DNA from: Taudactylus pleione
Taxonomy: Eukaryota; Chordata; Amphibia; Anura; Myobatrachidae
Length of the DNA stretch: 64,000 nt
Assembly: GCA_031769625.1 (NCBI GenBank)
Contig: JAUIMM010000135.1
Location: 5,817,501-5,881,500 of the forward strand
Reading direction: 5' to 3'
Part shown: in pieces, positions 33,042 to 45,060 of the stretch
Layout: the number at the start of each line of letters is the position of its first letter
Numbering within the stretch: position 1 is the stretch's first letter
The notes under the pieces: generated by a model
The model's database searches: none
The model's input: the letters and a program-made list of their open reading frames with translations, nothing else
Told to the model about the DNA's origin: nothing
Position numbers and translations under genes: made by a program

Positions 33042-33744
33042 ATTGATAATGGATGTACACACAAACATGCAGATGTCCAGATCCATAATCAATTGGAAAT
33101 ATCTATACAAATATTCTGCTTGGAAGTATACTTCAAAGAAAAACATTTATTTCATTTTTTTGAGATATTCAGTAGGACATTACAATCTGGACATATCCAA
33201 CATAAAGAGTCTACTTAATATGATCACTTAAGAATATTTAAATCAATTCTGGCTTGTTTGTTAATTTAATGAAAGAACTTTATCATTCTACATTTTTGAT
33301 AGGTCGCCTATTCATTGATCATTAGCATATTTCTGAGCTGAGTAAGTTCATTGCTTTTAATTCACTGTAATAAGCAGGATTAAATTTATACAATTCAGCT
33401 ATTAAATTGGACATTTACATAATAATATCATATATAATGACACAAATACATAATTAGATATTTATTTCTTCATTGAATGTTTATTGCTTATTAAGTATTT
33501 ACATATTTATCTTTTTACATATAAATCATTTCCCTAATCTGATTTATATAATGACATTTTCCAATTATAAATATCAAGACATAATATGAAGCAATATTTA
33601 AACCTTCTTTTTTAATACAGTATACTATATAGGGGATCTTTAATTCCAACTTTAAATATGGTCGCTTGCTTTAATGCAGTTCAAGGACTCTCTTCTGCAT
33701 TCCAAATCAGCGGCTTGCAACTATGAATCTGTTGTCGTCGATGT
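33042..33744. other. AT-rich DNA inside PLE2, no gene
   Basis: About 700 bp, rich in A and T, between the 5S pseudogene and the right arm of PLE2. It may contain the tail of a 5S-derived SINE and the 3' region of the Penelope element. No RNA gene or exon is recognised. Confidence 0.4.
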
Positions 33745-34139
33745 TTCCAACTTCCTGGTACCAATTGTTGTAGCTGGCCATGTCATATGCAGTCCACCTG
33801 CAACACAGTGGATCAAGATGGCCACTGGGAAAGTCAACTACATGCATGCATGCGCATGTGTTGAGTGACGTTCACTGAGGGCACAGGTGAAGGCCGGAAG
33901 TATATTTATACCGGAAAACGGGCATAAAAGAAATGTTTACTCTTTGTGACTGAACTGTAATGTTTATTAATAATTTACTAGTATTCTTTAGTTGCAATGC
34001 ACACTGATGTCATTTAGTGTTTTGAGGCATTTCAAAATTTACAGAAAATGATGCCTGCTGAAATTATAATTGCATCTAATTGGTGCTAATCTGTCCCAGT
34101 TAGTTGGGTATAGAGACTGAGATACCTCACAGGAGCCAT

Positions 34140-34182
34140 ATCCCCTTGAAGAAGTCTGCAATCCAAATGAAACGCATTGGGA
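34140..34182 (+). ncRNA. Degenerate Penelope-type hammerhead ribozyme motif
   Basis: The sequence CCTTGAAGAAGTCTG ... CCAAATGAAACGCATTGGG has the order expected for the Penelope hammerhead (CUGAUGA box, stem II, GAAAC, short stem III). The first box is changed (CTTGAAGA) and stem II is weak. The inverted copy in the left arm is at about 31000-31055 on the minus strand and is more degraded. Probably inactive. Confidence 0.4.
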
Positions 34183-34917
34183 GCTCCATGGTCTTACCTT
34201 TATGAATGTGGTTTTAACTTAAACCAGATAAGCCTTTTTCATTATTTTCTTTATTTATTTATGTGTATTTATTGAAAAAATAGATCATAGTTTGATTATA
34301 ATTTGTTTTGTGTCTAAAGTCATTTGTTGGGCACTATGTGGGTGCAAATCTGTGTTTATATTTTTACTTTTAAAAAAATTATCATTTTTAGCTCTTAGTG
34401 ATTTTGTGCTAATACATGGTTGTATGAATACTTAGGTCAATTGCTTCCTCACCTTGTTTGGAGCACTGATGATTTAATACATTGTCGTTTGTCACTTTAT
34501 GCACATTGTACTTTTCAAAACTGTTTACATTACTTAGACTATTGTCACTTTATTCAGCTTGTTTACATATTTATATAATTTGGCTGTTTTAGCACTGTTT
34601 ATGCTCTCCATCAATTGTATGTTTACACTTCCTACTTATGTAGCAGATTGCCACTGTTATATTGCTATTGGTTTAGCTAAAACCCACATTTACTGGGAGT
34701 GCATTATTGGTTTACACACAATGGATCCCCTCGATAGACACCCTTAGTTCATAATAGTATTTATATTACCGTTGGCAATTTTAGGTATTTTGCTTTGTTT
34801 GGCAATGTAATCTCCCACAATTCCTACATTATTTTTCTAATGTCGACATCATAACTGTTGTCATTGTGGTGTAAGTGCTATGTTTGTTGACAAAGTAATT
34901 GTCAACATATTGACTGC

Positions 34918-35470
34918 ATCCCAAAAAATGTTTCCCAATAAAGCAGCTGGATAGATGAAACGGGATGTAGTCTGGAAGCCGATGGTCTAAATGCCGACCG
35001 CCGGCTTCCAGTCTGCTTTATCCTGACTAGGGACGAATGACAGGGGTCTAAAACTAGATGCCTGTCACCTGCCTGACGTCGGGAGACCGGCACCCGGCAT
35101 CCCGATCGAGTGGATGCCGGGCGCCGCAGCGGACAGCCACGGGGGGGGTGGGTTAGTTTTAGGGCTCCTGGGGGGGACTTAGGGTTAGGCACCCCCCAGG
35201 GTGGTTAGGGTTAGGCTAGGGGGAGGGAGGGTTAGGGTTAGGTACCCCCGGGGGGAGGTTAGGGTTAGGCACCACCCTGGGGGACTTAGGTTTAGGCAGC
35301 AGGGAAGGGGGGGTTCGGTATAGGCACTTATAGGGGGGGTTAGGGTTAAGCACAGGGGGGTAGGTTAGGGTTAGGCACCCCTAAGGAGGTTTAGGATTAG
35401 GGGGGTTAGGTTAGGTTAGTAAATACTTACCTTTAGGACAATCGGGATTTCCTCCTTTGTCGGGCAGCCA
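34918..35470. repeat. TTAGGG-rich minisatellite and flanking repeat
   Basis: From 35150 to 35420 the words TTAGGGTTAGG alternate with C- or G-rich spacers (GCACCCCCC, GGGGGGAGG). At least five exact TTAGGGTTAGG occurrences are present, with further variants. The left part (34950-35130) is a GC-rich palindrome-prone stretch (TCTGGAAGCCGATGG / CCGGCTTCCAG; GGCACCCGGCATCC / GGATGCCGGGCGCC). Vertebrate telomeres are TTAGGG arrays, but the period here is about 30-40 bp, so it is a minisatellite containing the telomeric word and not a telomere. Confidence 0.7.
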
Positions 35471-36111
35471 CTGTCAGGAATTGAACCATACGGCTGGCTA
35501 ATACATATCACACCTAATGAAACATATTCAATATGCACATTATTTAAAGTAATACTTTTCTCAAACATATTTTAGCTAAATCCTTTCCTACAATGTTTGA
35601 TACAAACAAATCCTTCTGTAACATTTTACCACCTAATCTTGTTCCCACTATTTCTAAAAGCAGCATATTTTTTTCACATTGCTAAGAAATCACATCACAA
35701 CTGGTTGATATAGTTCTACAGTACAAATCTGAGTCTTCTTCACTAGCTCTGATGGATTATTTGATACTTTTTTTCCTACTTGTGATGTGTTAGTGGAAAT
35801 AAATTAAATGATATCAAACAAAAAATAAGTTAAAAATTAAAAATATATTTAAAAATAATAAATATAAGAAATACATTAAATAGCTTCTAGCTATAGTTTA
35901 CTGTATATTGCTCATTCAAAAATATGATAGGAAGAAGCTGATTGCTATTGGCAACTTTTCCACTTGGGGTATATTTACTAAGGTTAAATTTTGGCCACTT
36001 TTGGTTGAGTTTGGTTTTCAGTGTCTAAACAATTAATTTACTTACAGATGATTTTTACCATATGATTTTAAACAATGTAAAAATGAATCTCTTGGTAGAT
36101 GTGTGATTTAG
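35471..36111. other. AT-rich DNA, start of a MITE-like repeat
   Basis: No gene is seen. At about 35966 a GGGGTATATTTACTAAGG motif begins a partial element related in its end to the palindromic MITEs; it runs to the next element at 36112. Confidence 0.45.
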
Positions 36112-36348
36112 GGGTATATTTACTGAAAATCAATTTGAGTAAATTTTTGGTCAAAGTTTGATCGATTTTTGGTCGATTTTGTGTTTCAGAGTCTAAATCA
36201 CAGATTTTCTTACTGATGATTAATAAAAAAAAAGTTGTCAAAAATCATATATTAGTAAATGTTTGATTTAAACCCTGAAACACAAAATTAACCAAAATTT
36301 GACCAAAAATCAACCAAAATTGACTTTTAGTAAATGTACCCCTTGATC
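36112..36348. mobile_element. Palindromic MITE
   Basis: The ends AGGGGTATATTTACTGAAAA and its inverse near GTAAATGTACCCCTT, with long inverse homology inward (TTTTGGTCAAAGTTTGATCG / CAACCAAAATTTGACC). No coding capacity. Confidence 0.7.
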
Positions 36349-36974
36349 TCTTTTCCCCTACAGTGAGTTTACTTAATCTGAGACTATACAGAATCCCTGA
36401 AACCTTGATGGATGCTGTTTGTGTAGAGACCCAGAAAATGGTTGACTTACAGTAGGTACATTCATAGCGTCTCATTGTAAGTGGAATAGCCCAAATTGTT
36501 TGGTACTAAATCTTGACAAAGTAAATTTTTTTAATGATTGATGAAAATGAATTTACATTTTAAAATTTGATACACATTCTGTGGATGCTTTCTCCCCCTC
36601 TGCTATCATCTCAGCAATGTTTCCAGACACTCTTATAACACAGCTCTGATCACTGGCAGCTGCACTCCAAAGATCCCACTCACTCACAGGATTGACCTCT
36701 GCCCTTTCTCTTTTGAAATCCCGTCTCTTACAGGTACTCCTCTTCTACCAGCTCTGCAGTATCTCTCAGTCCTCCAGCTCTCCCTCCTGTCACAGGGGCG
36801 CTCTACTACTGGACTCAAATTTCATGACCCCAAGGACCTACTGTGTTTATGGGTCCTTCCCACTGGTGGGTTTCTATTATCCAGCACCACCTCCCTCAAG
36901 CTTCTGCTCAGGTGCTGCCCTCCTCTTGGTGTCCGCAAAGTATTCCTCCATTTGTGGATAGCTCCGCCACCTTA
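36349..36974. other. No gene recognised
   Basis: Mixed-composition sequence with pyrimidine-rich stretches (36690-36960). Open frames here have no recognisable domain and I regard them as chance. Confidence 0.5.
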
Positions 36975-37353
36975 TTAACCACTTAACTGGCGTGGTCAAA
37001 TGGAATGCAACCGCATCCATCAGTGCTTCATCTGACATGGTGGCATCCCATACGACCTCACCACCCAGCTGCATCCCTTGCCTTTTAAGGAGTGTATCAG
37101 TTCTGCACATGTGATCTCAGAACTCCTCAGACTCCCCGGACCCCCAGGCAGTGATGCAGTGGTCTGTGACTGCTGATATCACCGCTGAAATCATGCTCTA
37201 ATATGGACAACCACTAGTCACATTTTTTTAAATAACAGTTTGAAATATATTTGAAAAATATACAGTAAATTTTTAAACTTTATTAAAAAAAAAAATAACA
37301 ACGACAATTTCTAACTGGATTTAGGGGACAGAAATTGCAAGGTGAGTGGTTAA
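36975..37353. mobile_element. piggyBac-like MITE (TTAA-flanked)
   Basis: TTAA at 36975-36978 and 37350-37353 flanks ends CCACTTAACTGGC and, read inward from the right, CCACTCACC. TTAA targets and short CC-start ends are those of piggyBac-type elements. A second, related insertion is at 49053-49746. No transposase. The assignment rests on the ends alone. Confidence 0.5.
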
Positions 37354-37794
37354 ACAAAAAGGAACAGATTTGGTTGCACAAATACCCAGGGCAGTTTCTA
37401 GGGTCTGAGGCTCCCAGTGCGAGTAGTCAAAATGCGCCCCCCCCTCCCTCAAGAAGCAGTAATATTGTGGAGTGGGCGTGGCCTCATCGTGGGGGGTGTG
37501 GTACCACAGTAAGGGAGCGTGGTCTCAAAAGACCACAGAATGTCAGCCGCTGTGACTACTGAGCCCAGGGGTGGCTAACCTGTCAGAGGCAAAGTGCTGA
37601 AAAATATATTTAGTTAACTCAAAGATAGACAGCATGCGCACGCCAAAGGCACGTGCTCAAAAATTGGGGTGTGGCCTAAGCTGTCACAAGCCCATGCTGC
37701 ACTTGTTTGTGCATGCCTTTGGTGTGACATTTGCAGAAGTATGACCTTGTATCACACCCGTTTTTAGTAAGGCTGGGGTCGAGCCCAGCACATT

Positions 37795-38110
37795 GAAGAT
37801 ACAAGCCAGATCCACATAAAATACACTGAAATAAGCCAGGTCCACATAAAATACACTAAAATAAGCCAGGTCCACATAAAATACACTGAAATAAGCCAGA
37901 TCCACATAAAATACACTGAAAAAGCCACTTAGGGATTACACTGCAACAAACCACTTCCACATAAAATATATTGGAATAGCCAGAACCACATAAACTATGT
38001 TTTAAAACCACGTCCACTTCAAATACATTATTACATCCAGAACCACATAAAATACATTTTGAAATCCAGAACCACATAAAACACATTGAAAAAACAAGAT
38101 TCGCATAATA
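37795..38110. repeat. 30-bp tandem repeat in hAT-3
   Basis: The unit AAGCCAGGTCCACATAAAAT plus ACACTGAAAT is repeated about four times nearly exactly, then in degenerate form to about 38110. Confidence 0.85.
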
Positions 38111-38189
38111 CATGCTTCATTCCAGCCCCCTCCCTTGACATTCCAGGCTGACAGGTCTTAGGCTTCCCCCTCACTGGCTCTCAGGCAAA

Positions 38190-38830
38190 AGTGCCCATTA
38201 TGCAGTGCCCCCTGTAGTTGTCCCCATATGCAGTGTCCCCTGTATTTGTGCCCCTTATGCAGCGCCCCCTGTATTTATGCCCCTTATGCAGTGCCCCCTG
38301 TATTTATGCCCCTTATGCAGTGCCCACAGTGGTAGTGCAGTGCACCCAGTAGTAGTGCCCCCAGGAGTGGTGCCCCCTATGCCATGACCCCATTAGTAGT
38401 GCCCCCTATAGTCTTGTGCCCCCTGTAGACATGCCCACATCAGTAATGCCCCCAACAGTGATGGTCCCTGTTGCAGTGCCCCAGTAGTTGCGTTCCCAGT
38501 TGTATTGCCCCCAATAATAATGCCCCCTGTAGTAGTGTCCCCTATATAAAATCCACAGTATTAATGCCCCCAATAGTAATACTCCCTCTGTAGTAAAACC
38601 CCAAGTAGTAGTGCCCCTAGGCCCTGAGTAATTCCCCCAGTAGTGGTGCCTCCTAAGCAATGGCCCCAGCAGAAGTGCCCCCCTTGTAATGTTCCCAGTA
38701 GTAGTGCCCAGGTGCCGCCAATGGTAGTGTCTCCCCCAGCAGAAGTGCCCCCAGAGTAATGTCCCCAGTAGTAGTGCCTGGGTGCCCCCAGTAGTAGTGC
38801 CTCCCCCTGGAGACGTACCCCCCCTCCAAG
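38190..38830. repeat. Degenerate AGTAGTGCCCCC repeat
   Basis: Dozens of variants of TGCCCCC, AGTAGTG and CCTTATGCAGTG follow one another. It is low-complexity DNA with no protein meaning despite long open frames. Confidence 0.8.
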
Positions 38831-39165
38831 TATTGTCCCTAGTAAAAACCGCGTGCACAACAACAACAAAAAAAACCACTAATACTTACCATAAGCCTCG
38901 CTCTGGTGTCCGCTATACTCGGCTGCTCCTCTGCACTATGGGAAAGATGTCATGAGTCATGATGTCTTTCCCATAGTGCATACTGGGGGAGCCAGAAGCC
39001 GGAGCTTCCATCTCCGGCTGCTCTGCTCTGCCGGGCGCCCGCTGGTAACTGAATCTCAGCAGGCGCCCGGCAGTTCACAGGCTGTTTCTACAGCAGGGGT
39101 CAGAGGCGGCGCGCCCCGTGCGATTGCATGGGTCACCCGGCCCTAGAAACGGCCCTGCAAATGCC

Positions 39166-41905
39166 ATGTTTAGATCTGTCAAATTTTTAGCAAACTTGGC
39201 ATGCATTGGGGCCTGCCTATGCATCTTAGAACAAATATGGTAAATTCAGAGCCATACAAATCTCAGTTGTTTCTCCACATATGACTGAGTGGGTGCCAAC
39301 AAGGGATTTGTATGAAGGATCAGTTTGCTGTCAGGTTGTTGTGGGTGTGTTGGTGAATCTTTGGTCTAATCAAAGATGATCACATGGAGCAATCCATTTA
39401 GTGTCAATAGGATCTCTTGTACCAAGGATACGGCTGGTGCAAATGCCTGTTGATGGCAATGACAAAGGCTTTCGCCAGCGAACAGATCAGGGTGCTGCTG
39501 TAAAATAGATGTGATAGTCTAAACACATGCAACTTGGATTCAGGCCCACAGTGTCTGATGGCTGCAGGTTTTACATTTAAATGAAAAACAAAGTCTCCTT
39601 TATGAGATCTTTTCAAATGTCAGCCTTACAATGTATATAGGAAGCAACATAGGCTTGGTGCTAAGGAAGCTGAGTCACCTATCGGCTATTTTCTTGCTTT
39701 AACTGGCCTTAAAAGGCAATGACCTCCACACCATGTGAGAGCAATAGGGCACCGCAGGGCAGGGGGCACTGTTTGGGCCTATCAATTTTCCTGTTTATAA
39801 TCATTCTCACTTGTAGCTTCCTCTTCTATTATCCCCAGTATTTCCAGGCCTCCCCTATCTCTTCCCTGGCCCTTCCCCATGAGGCATTGGCCCTTTTTCA
39901 GGTGCGCTATCTTATGTCCCTACTTAAAAAATGGGGGGCGCCAATTCTCTCTCTGGCACATGACACCAAAAAGTCTAGTTACGGCTCTGAGCAAGGATGC
40001 AGGAGAACAAAAGGATGAACACTCTGGCTTAAGAATCATCTGATTTCATAAATGCATGACAGCTGGTTCTCCCACGGGCAAAAATATTTGGCCTCATCCA
40101 GGGTTGGTTCAAAAGCAATTTATACATTCTCACTCCAAAAAGACAAACCATACATAGGCAAATGCAGGGAGGGCGGTCCCCCTTACCCAGCCCACACCAT
40201 GACCACAATAGAAATAGTGATATAATATAATTTTACTAGTGCTGCATGTTCTTTTCAGTATCACAAATGAAATAATCAGCACCACCTGAGGGTATTTTAA
40301 CATGTCAGCCAGTAATAAATACACCTGTGCATCAACTAGGAGATCTGGAAACATGCACTGTTAGGAGTGCATTGCTACAAACTATCAATAGGGTTAATTA
40401 TTAATACTGTATAATAATACACTATCCAGTACATAAGGAGACCGATATGTACATATATGTCCAGGGCAGTGCTAGGTTCTTCTGCTGCTCCCCCAGACTC
40501 CTCCTTTGCTCCCATGCTCTGGAATGGTGCCCATATCTGAAATAAAACCCATTCAGCTCAGGCAGGATGGCCCTACTGCCACATTAATGGTACTGTGATC
40601 GTTGGTCCTATATATGCTGGAATTATCACATGCAATACACTTTGTATGACGCATATTAAAGCTGGATAAGTGCTAATTATACCTTCTTCATAGACTGGCC
40701 ACACTTGCTCTAAAATCAAGCATTTGGAAAGCCCCCTCTAGAAATCCTGCATTTGCCACTGCCATAAATGTTGTTTATTAACAAACCATTTGTTGACTTT
40801 ATAGTCTTTCTTGATATTCAAAATGTATTTAAACCTTGTGCCACAAAAATATCTAAAAGGCACTTTCATCAGTACTAGGAATTATTTTGCAAGGTAGAAC
40901 TCCTCACACTACATTTTAATGATACAGGGCAGTATAGTAAACATGATATACATAGTTTAATATAGTGAATATCTTAAAATTGGAAACAGACAAATGTATA
41001 TAATTATGTTGATTTATTCTATTCCTCTCAAGCCATACTTGAGTTATTGACTGTTGAAAGTATGAATTAAATTCACACAATATTTGTTAAAAAATATGTA
41101 AGATTACATTAACGTTGAATTGCTCATTTCAAACAGCATAATAAAAAAGGCAAATAAAAACATAATAACTGACACATACAATGCTAAGCACAACAGCTAG
41201 TAATAAAACCTATCATTATATTATAAGAAAAGAAACATAAAAAGATACCATGATTTGCAGAGATCTACATCAGAGATCAAAAATGCACGTGTGAAATCTG
41301 ATTAATCAGGAATAAACTTCAATTTTGGATGAAAAACAAACAAGTAAAGGAACTGAAACCATTTACAGTACAGTAAACCACTAAATATATAAAATTTAAC
41401 TAGTCCTAGATAAACATGATTCTGTCCAAATTTAAAAGAAAGCCCAAATGAGGAACGCCAAAGACTAAATAAAGATAAAATTGTGGCCCCGCAAAGGACA
41501 TAATATGCTTAAATTATGGAAAAATATCTTCCATACAAGTGTGGACAGATGAACAGTACATTTACATTGCTGGACCCCACCTAATGTTATGCAGCAAAAC
41601 TACTATATTCATACATTCCAGGAAACAAAATGTACTTGTTAAATCTGATTAAGTAAAGGAACTGAAACCACAAAATTCCACTAAACATAGCAGTATAAAC
41701 TGGTCCTAGATATATATGATTCTGTCAAATCTTAATAAAAAGTTCTAATTACAGTAGTAATGACAAAGTCTTAATAATGATACAATTGTTGCTGATTGAT
41801 AAAAGGTAAAAATGTGACTGATCACTGACCAATAAAGGTAAATTGTGGCTGATTGTTTACAAAGGTTGTCTTAACGATTACTAGAGAAATAATGCAGTAT
41901 TATAT
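39166..41905. other. Intergenic DNA without a recognised gene
   Basis: About 2.7 kb. From 39930 to 39990 a GGGGGGCGCC...TACGGCTCTG stretch resembles the end of a decayed DNA element. Around 41340-41470 and 41640-41790 a block (AAGGAACTGAAACC ... GGTCCTAGATA ... GATTCTGTC) is present twice in direct orientation, about 300 bp apart. The right half is AT-rich. No exons were found. Confidence 0.5.
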
Positions 41906-42227
41906 GTTGTTATTAGGGATGTGCGCTGGACCATTTTTGCCAGATTTGGATTTGATTCTAATGCATTGTCCGGCTTTGGATTTGGATTTGCCAAACTGCG
42001 GTGACTGGCTTTGGATTTGGATTTTTTACAAAAATTGTCAAAAAAACCTAATATCATATAAATTGGGCTTTTTTTCTTCCTAGAGTGCTATTAACCTCAA
42101 TAACATTAATTTACATTCAGTTTAGACCACCTCAGAGCTTAAATTATAGTTTTCACCATTATTGGCCTAAAGATTGCAGTGAGCTGACTGGTTACTAAGC
42201 GTCTGGGCAGAGGCACAGCAGCACATA

Positions 42228-42506
42228 GGGGGTCATTCAGACCCGCTCGCGAGTGAAGGACGCTCTGATAGAGCCAAAATCACTCCTGGATTTGTGGCAG
42301 CGAGACCCTACCGCAGGGTCTCGTCGCAAGCCCGATGGTCGCGATGGTCTTTGACCATCGCAACCATCATCATGGACGCTCGCATAAGCTGTGGGTGGTA
42401 ACCCACAGCTATGCGAGCGTCCAAAAAGCCGCTCCACATTTCAATAGGACGGCCCTGATTCAGAGCGAGCGCTCTGGTCAGAGTGTTCAGCTCTGAATCA
42501 GGCCCA
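42228..42506. mobile_element. Multi-hairpin MITE, copy E, shortened
   Basis: The ends are GGGGGTCATTCAGACC and GCTCTGAATCAGGCCC. It retains the GATGGTCGCGATGGTC hairpin and the GCTGTGGGTGGTAACC / CCACAGCTATGCGAGC hairpin but lacks the central modules of copies B and G. It is nested in hAT-2. Confidence 0.75.
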
Positions 42507-42825
42507 GACACCACAGTTTAAAGCATATCTATGAAACATTGCCACACAGCAGTGGCAGAAATGAAAGGTAGTGCAAGATGGAATTGTCCTTTTTCCTCCC
42601 ACCCTTATGCTGAATATTAAAAAGGACATGCACACTTTAACAAACCAAGCATTTCAGCGACAGGGACTGCTACTTTGTGGCTGAAGTGCTTGGTTTGTTT
42701 GGGCCCCCACAAAAAATGCTACCAATCGGCTAAAGGCAACAGCTCTACAGTGGCAAGATGTCACCATCATTGTCATCCTCACCCTCATCAGTGTGTACAT
42801 CATCCGATTCCTCACACAATATTAA

Positions 42826-43239
42826 TTAAACTCTGCTGGAATCCACCATTAAAGAAGTATCTGTACTGTGACATGATTGGCTGGAAAGGTTTTCCTCATG
42901 AAATTTCCAGTTCATTTTAATGAACATCATTTTTTCTACATTTTGTGGAAGTAACCTCATATGTCTTTCACTCACAAGGTTCCCGGCTGTACTGAAAACT
43001 CCCTCCGAATACACACTGGAGGGTGGGCAGCTTAAGTAATGCAAAGCCAGTTTATACAAGGGTCTCCAACTTGCCTTTTTTTTCTTCCAATATTCAAAGG
43101 GACTCTGTGACATGTCTACTTGTACAGTGTCCTGAAAATAATCCTCCACCATTCTTTGGTTGGTAATCATATAAGATGGAGTTACGATAGAGGTGTAACT
43201 GGTGTTGGTCAATTCTTTTAGACCCGACCAGATGTGAAT
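42826..43239 (-). pseudogene. hAT-2 transposase, C-terminal dimerisation domain
   Basis: The minus strand reads MVEDYFQDTVQVDMSQSPFE, then WRPLYKLALHYLSCPPSSVY and SEGVFSTAGNLVSERHMRLL followed by PQNVEKMMFIKMN. This is the hATC dimerisation domain (LA--YL--P-SS---ER-FS-AG-L-S--R--L---V---L-L--N). The frame's upstream part enters the LINE insertion at 43255, which cuts the gene. Active hAT enzymes need this region to oligomerise. Confidence 0.9.
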
Positions 43240-43880
43240 ATGTTGACTTGACTTTTTTTTTTTCAATATATTTTTATTGACAGGTATACAACATAAGACA
43301 ACATTGTACAACCAAGAAACAATTATATAACCATTGCTATTACAAGATGTTCCATTGCTTAGATTACATATCAAAATACAGAATAATACCCAAAAAGCTA
43401 TAAACTTTATCCCAGAGTACCCATGTTAACAATGGAAACACTATCAAAAGAAAAGAACAATGTAAGTATCTCACTGCTCTTTAAAATGGAATTCCAGAAG
43501 TCAGTACTTCCATATTGTACCATGAAGTGAGACAAAGCACTTCCTCTGTGCTTCTCTGACTGTGGTCGATAAAGTAAGAATATATGGAAGCCAAACATCA
43601 AAAAACTTTTTAGTGTGTTTCTCCTTCAACAATGTGGTATCAGTCCAGTCCATTTGGCATAGGAATGAGATTCGGGGATACAACAAAGATATAGGGCAGG
43701 ATCAGGAGTTATCCACTGAAAAAGTATAGTTTGTTTTGTAGCTGCAGCTTATTTAACAAGTAGCAAACGATTACCCTTGGATAATTAATGGGAGGACGTG
43801 TTGGTATAAATGCCCCAGAAAGCCCAAGTCTTGTTAACAGTGAATTCAATCTTTAATACAGTGTTAATATAAGTTTGTAG

Positions 43881-44031
43881 TAGGGATGTGCAGGCTCGGT
43901 TCTACTCGGTTCCGTTCGGTTTTTTTTCCCGAATCTTATTGGGTTTCAGCTGTCACGAGTTTTGGATAGCCAATAAGATTCGGTAAAAAAAAACGAATGG
44001 AACCGAGTAGAACCGAGCCTGCACATCCCTA
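43881..44031. mobile_element. 151-bp hAT-type MITE inside the LINE
   Basis: The inverted ends TAGGGATGTGCAGGCTCGG and CCGAGCCTGCACATCCCTA extend inward for about 65 bp, and the element is flanked by the 8-bp duplication GTTTGTAG (43873-43880, 44032-44039). It is almost a perfect hairpin. The first eleven bases match the left end of hAT-2, so a transposase of that family could have moved it. Confidence 0.9.
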
Positions 44032-45060
44032 GTTTGTAGTGACCTCCAAATGGTCTGTACTTTTGGGCAGGACCACAGACAGTGTACCCCTCAGGCGATC
44101 TACATTTGTAGCAATTAGAGTTAGGAGCGTCCCAATAAGAAACTTTAATTTGGGTGTAAAATAAGACCTATGGAGAATCTTATGATGCATTTCAGCATAA
44201 GAAATAGAAACTAACTGTTTGTTTAATCGTATGTTGGCTTCTAATATAATTTCCACCGTGAGATCAGGGAAGTCCGCCCTCCATTTAAGTAGTCCCATGT
44301 TACCAGAGTCCAAATTGACTAACAAGCTGGAGTATCCATAAATGAAAGAAGTGGAAAAGGGGTTTCCAGACTCAAGTCGTTCCCTCTCGTCCATCCTGCA
44401 ATCTCTATCTTCATTAGTGAGGGTTGACAAAACTTGTTGTATATAGCTACCAGCTTGTAAAAAGTTAAATAAAGGAATAACTAGTAATGGATATTTCTCT
44501 TTTAGTTGAGAAAGAGTAAGAACAGTCAAGGTCTCTATTTCAAGAAATTGATAGATATAATGGAGACCCCCCTTATACCATGTATGAAATATTGGATACA
44601 ATTTATGCGTGGTGAAATGAGGGTTACCCCATAATGACATAAAAATAGAGGAATATCTAGATATTTTTAATTTTGAGTGAACGGCCCGCCACGCTATGCA
44701 TGTGGTTGATAACAATACATTATTTTTAACTGTCTCTGGCATGGCCTGTGGCGGCATGTGCAAAATAGAGACTAAGTCCCAATTTGGTAAAAATGATTGT
44801 TCCAATGTCCTTGGCGCATAAACACTAAGCCCTCCAATCCAGTCTAAAGCAATCTATAGTTGGCTGCTAATGCATAAAAGTGGAGACAAGGTACATTAAG
44901 GCCTCCCAGTTCTCGTGACTGATGTAATTTACTCTTGGGTGTTTACCTGCCCAAATGAATTTACTTAAGGCTCTATTAAATTGTAGGAATATGGTTTTGG
45001 GTGGTAATATAGGAAGCATTTGCAAAATATATAAAAATCGTGGAAAGCAAATCATTTTGT
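44029..45060 (-). pseudogene. L1-type LINE ORF2, C-terminal region
   Basis: Minus-strand frames read FPRFLYILQMLPILPPKTIF, then FIWAGKHPRVNY (45055-44890), the connection region after the reverse transcriptase in L1/Tx1 elements (LPR-LY----LP--IP; F-W-GK-PRI). A 258-codon open frame (44805-44029) follows, with spacing typical of the ORF2 C-terminus and a final segment near the cysteine-rich end. Stops separate the pieces. The reverse transcriptase core is missing because of 5' truncation. Confidence 0.8.

Larger units (their letters stand above)
30589..34640 (+). mobile_element. Penelope-like element (PLE2) with inverted terminal repeats
   Basis: The left arm (30589-about 31460) and right arm (about 33745-34640) are inverted copies with moderate divergence. 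Shared blocks include AAATTATATAAATATGTAAAC at the outer ends and GCAATCCAGATGAAAC / GCAATCCAAATGAAAC near the inner hammerhead-like motif. Between them lies a + strand endonuclease gene relic (31830-32405), followed by a 5S rRNA pseudogene and a MITE. Inverted or tandem pseudo-LTRs with a GIY-YIG gene between them are characteristic of Penelope-like elements. No clear target duplication was found, and arm divergence marks it as older than PLE1 and PLE4. Confidence 0.75.
37387..39157. mobile_element. hAT transposon 3 (non-autonomous), 1.77 kb
   Basis: The ends CAGGGCAGTTTCTAGGG and CCCTAGAAACGGCCCTG are inverted repeats. They are flanked by an 8-bp duplication with one mismatch, CAAATACC (37379-37386) and CAAATGCC (39158-39165). 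There is no transposase. The interior consists of a 30-bp tandem repeat, a long degenerate block based on AGTAGTGCCCCC, and a GC-rich hairpin (GCACTATGGGAAAGA / TCTTTCCCATAGTGC at about 38932-38978). The tandem repeats create long spurious frames on both strands. Confidence 0.8.

Noticed and set aside
35150..35420. True telomere or chromosome end
   Set aside because: The TTAGGG words are separated by spacers, and unique sequence continues on both sides.
38205..38879. Long frames rich in Gly/Thr/Trp or Cys/Pro
   Set aside because: Low-complexity TGCCCCC / AGTAGTG array; no coding meaning.
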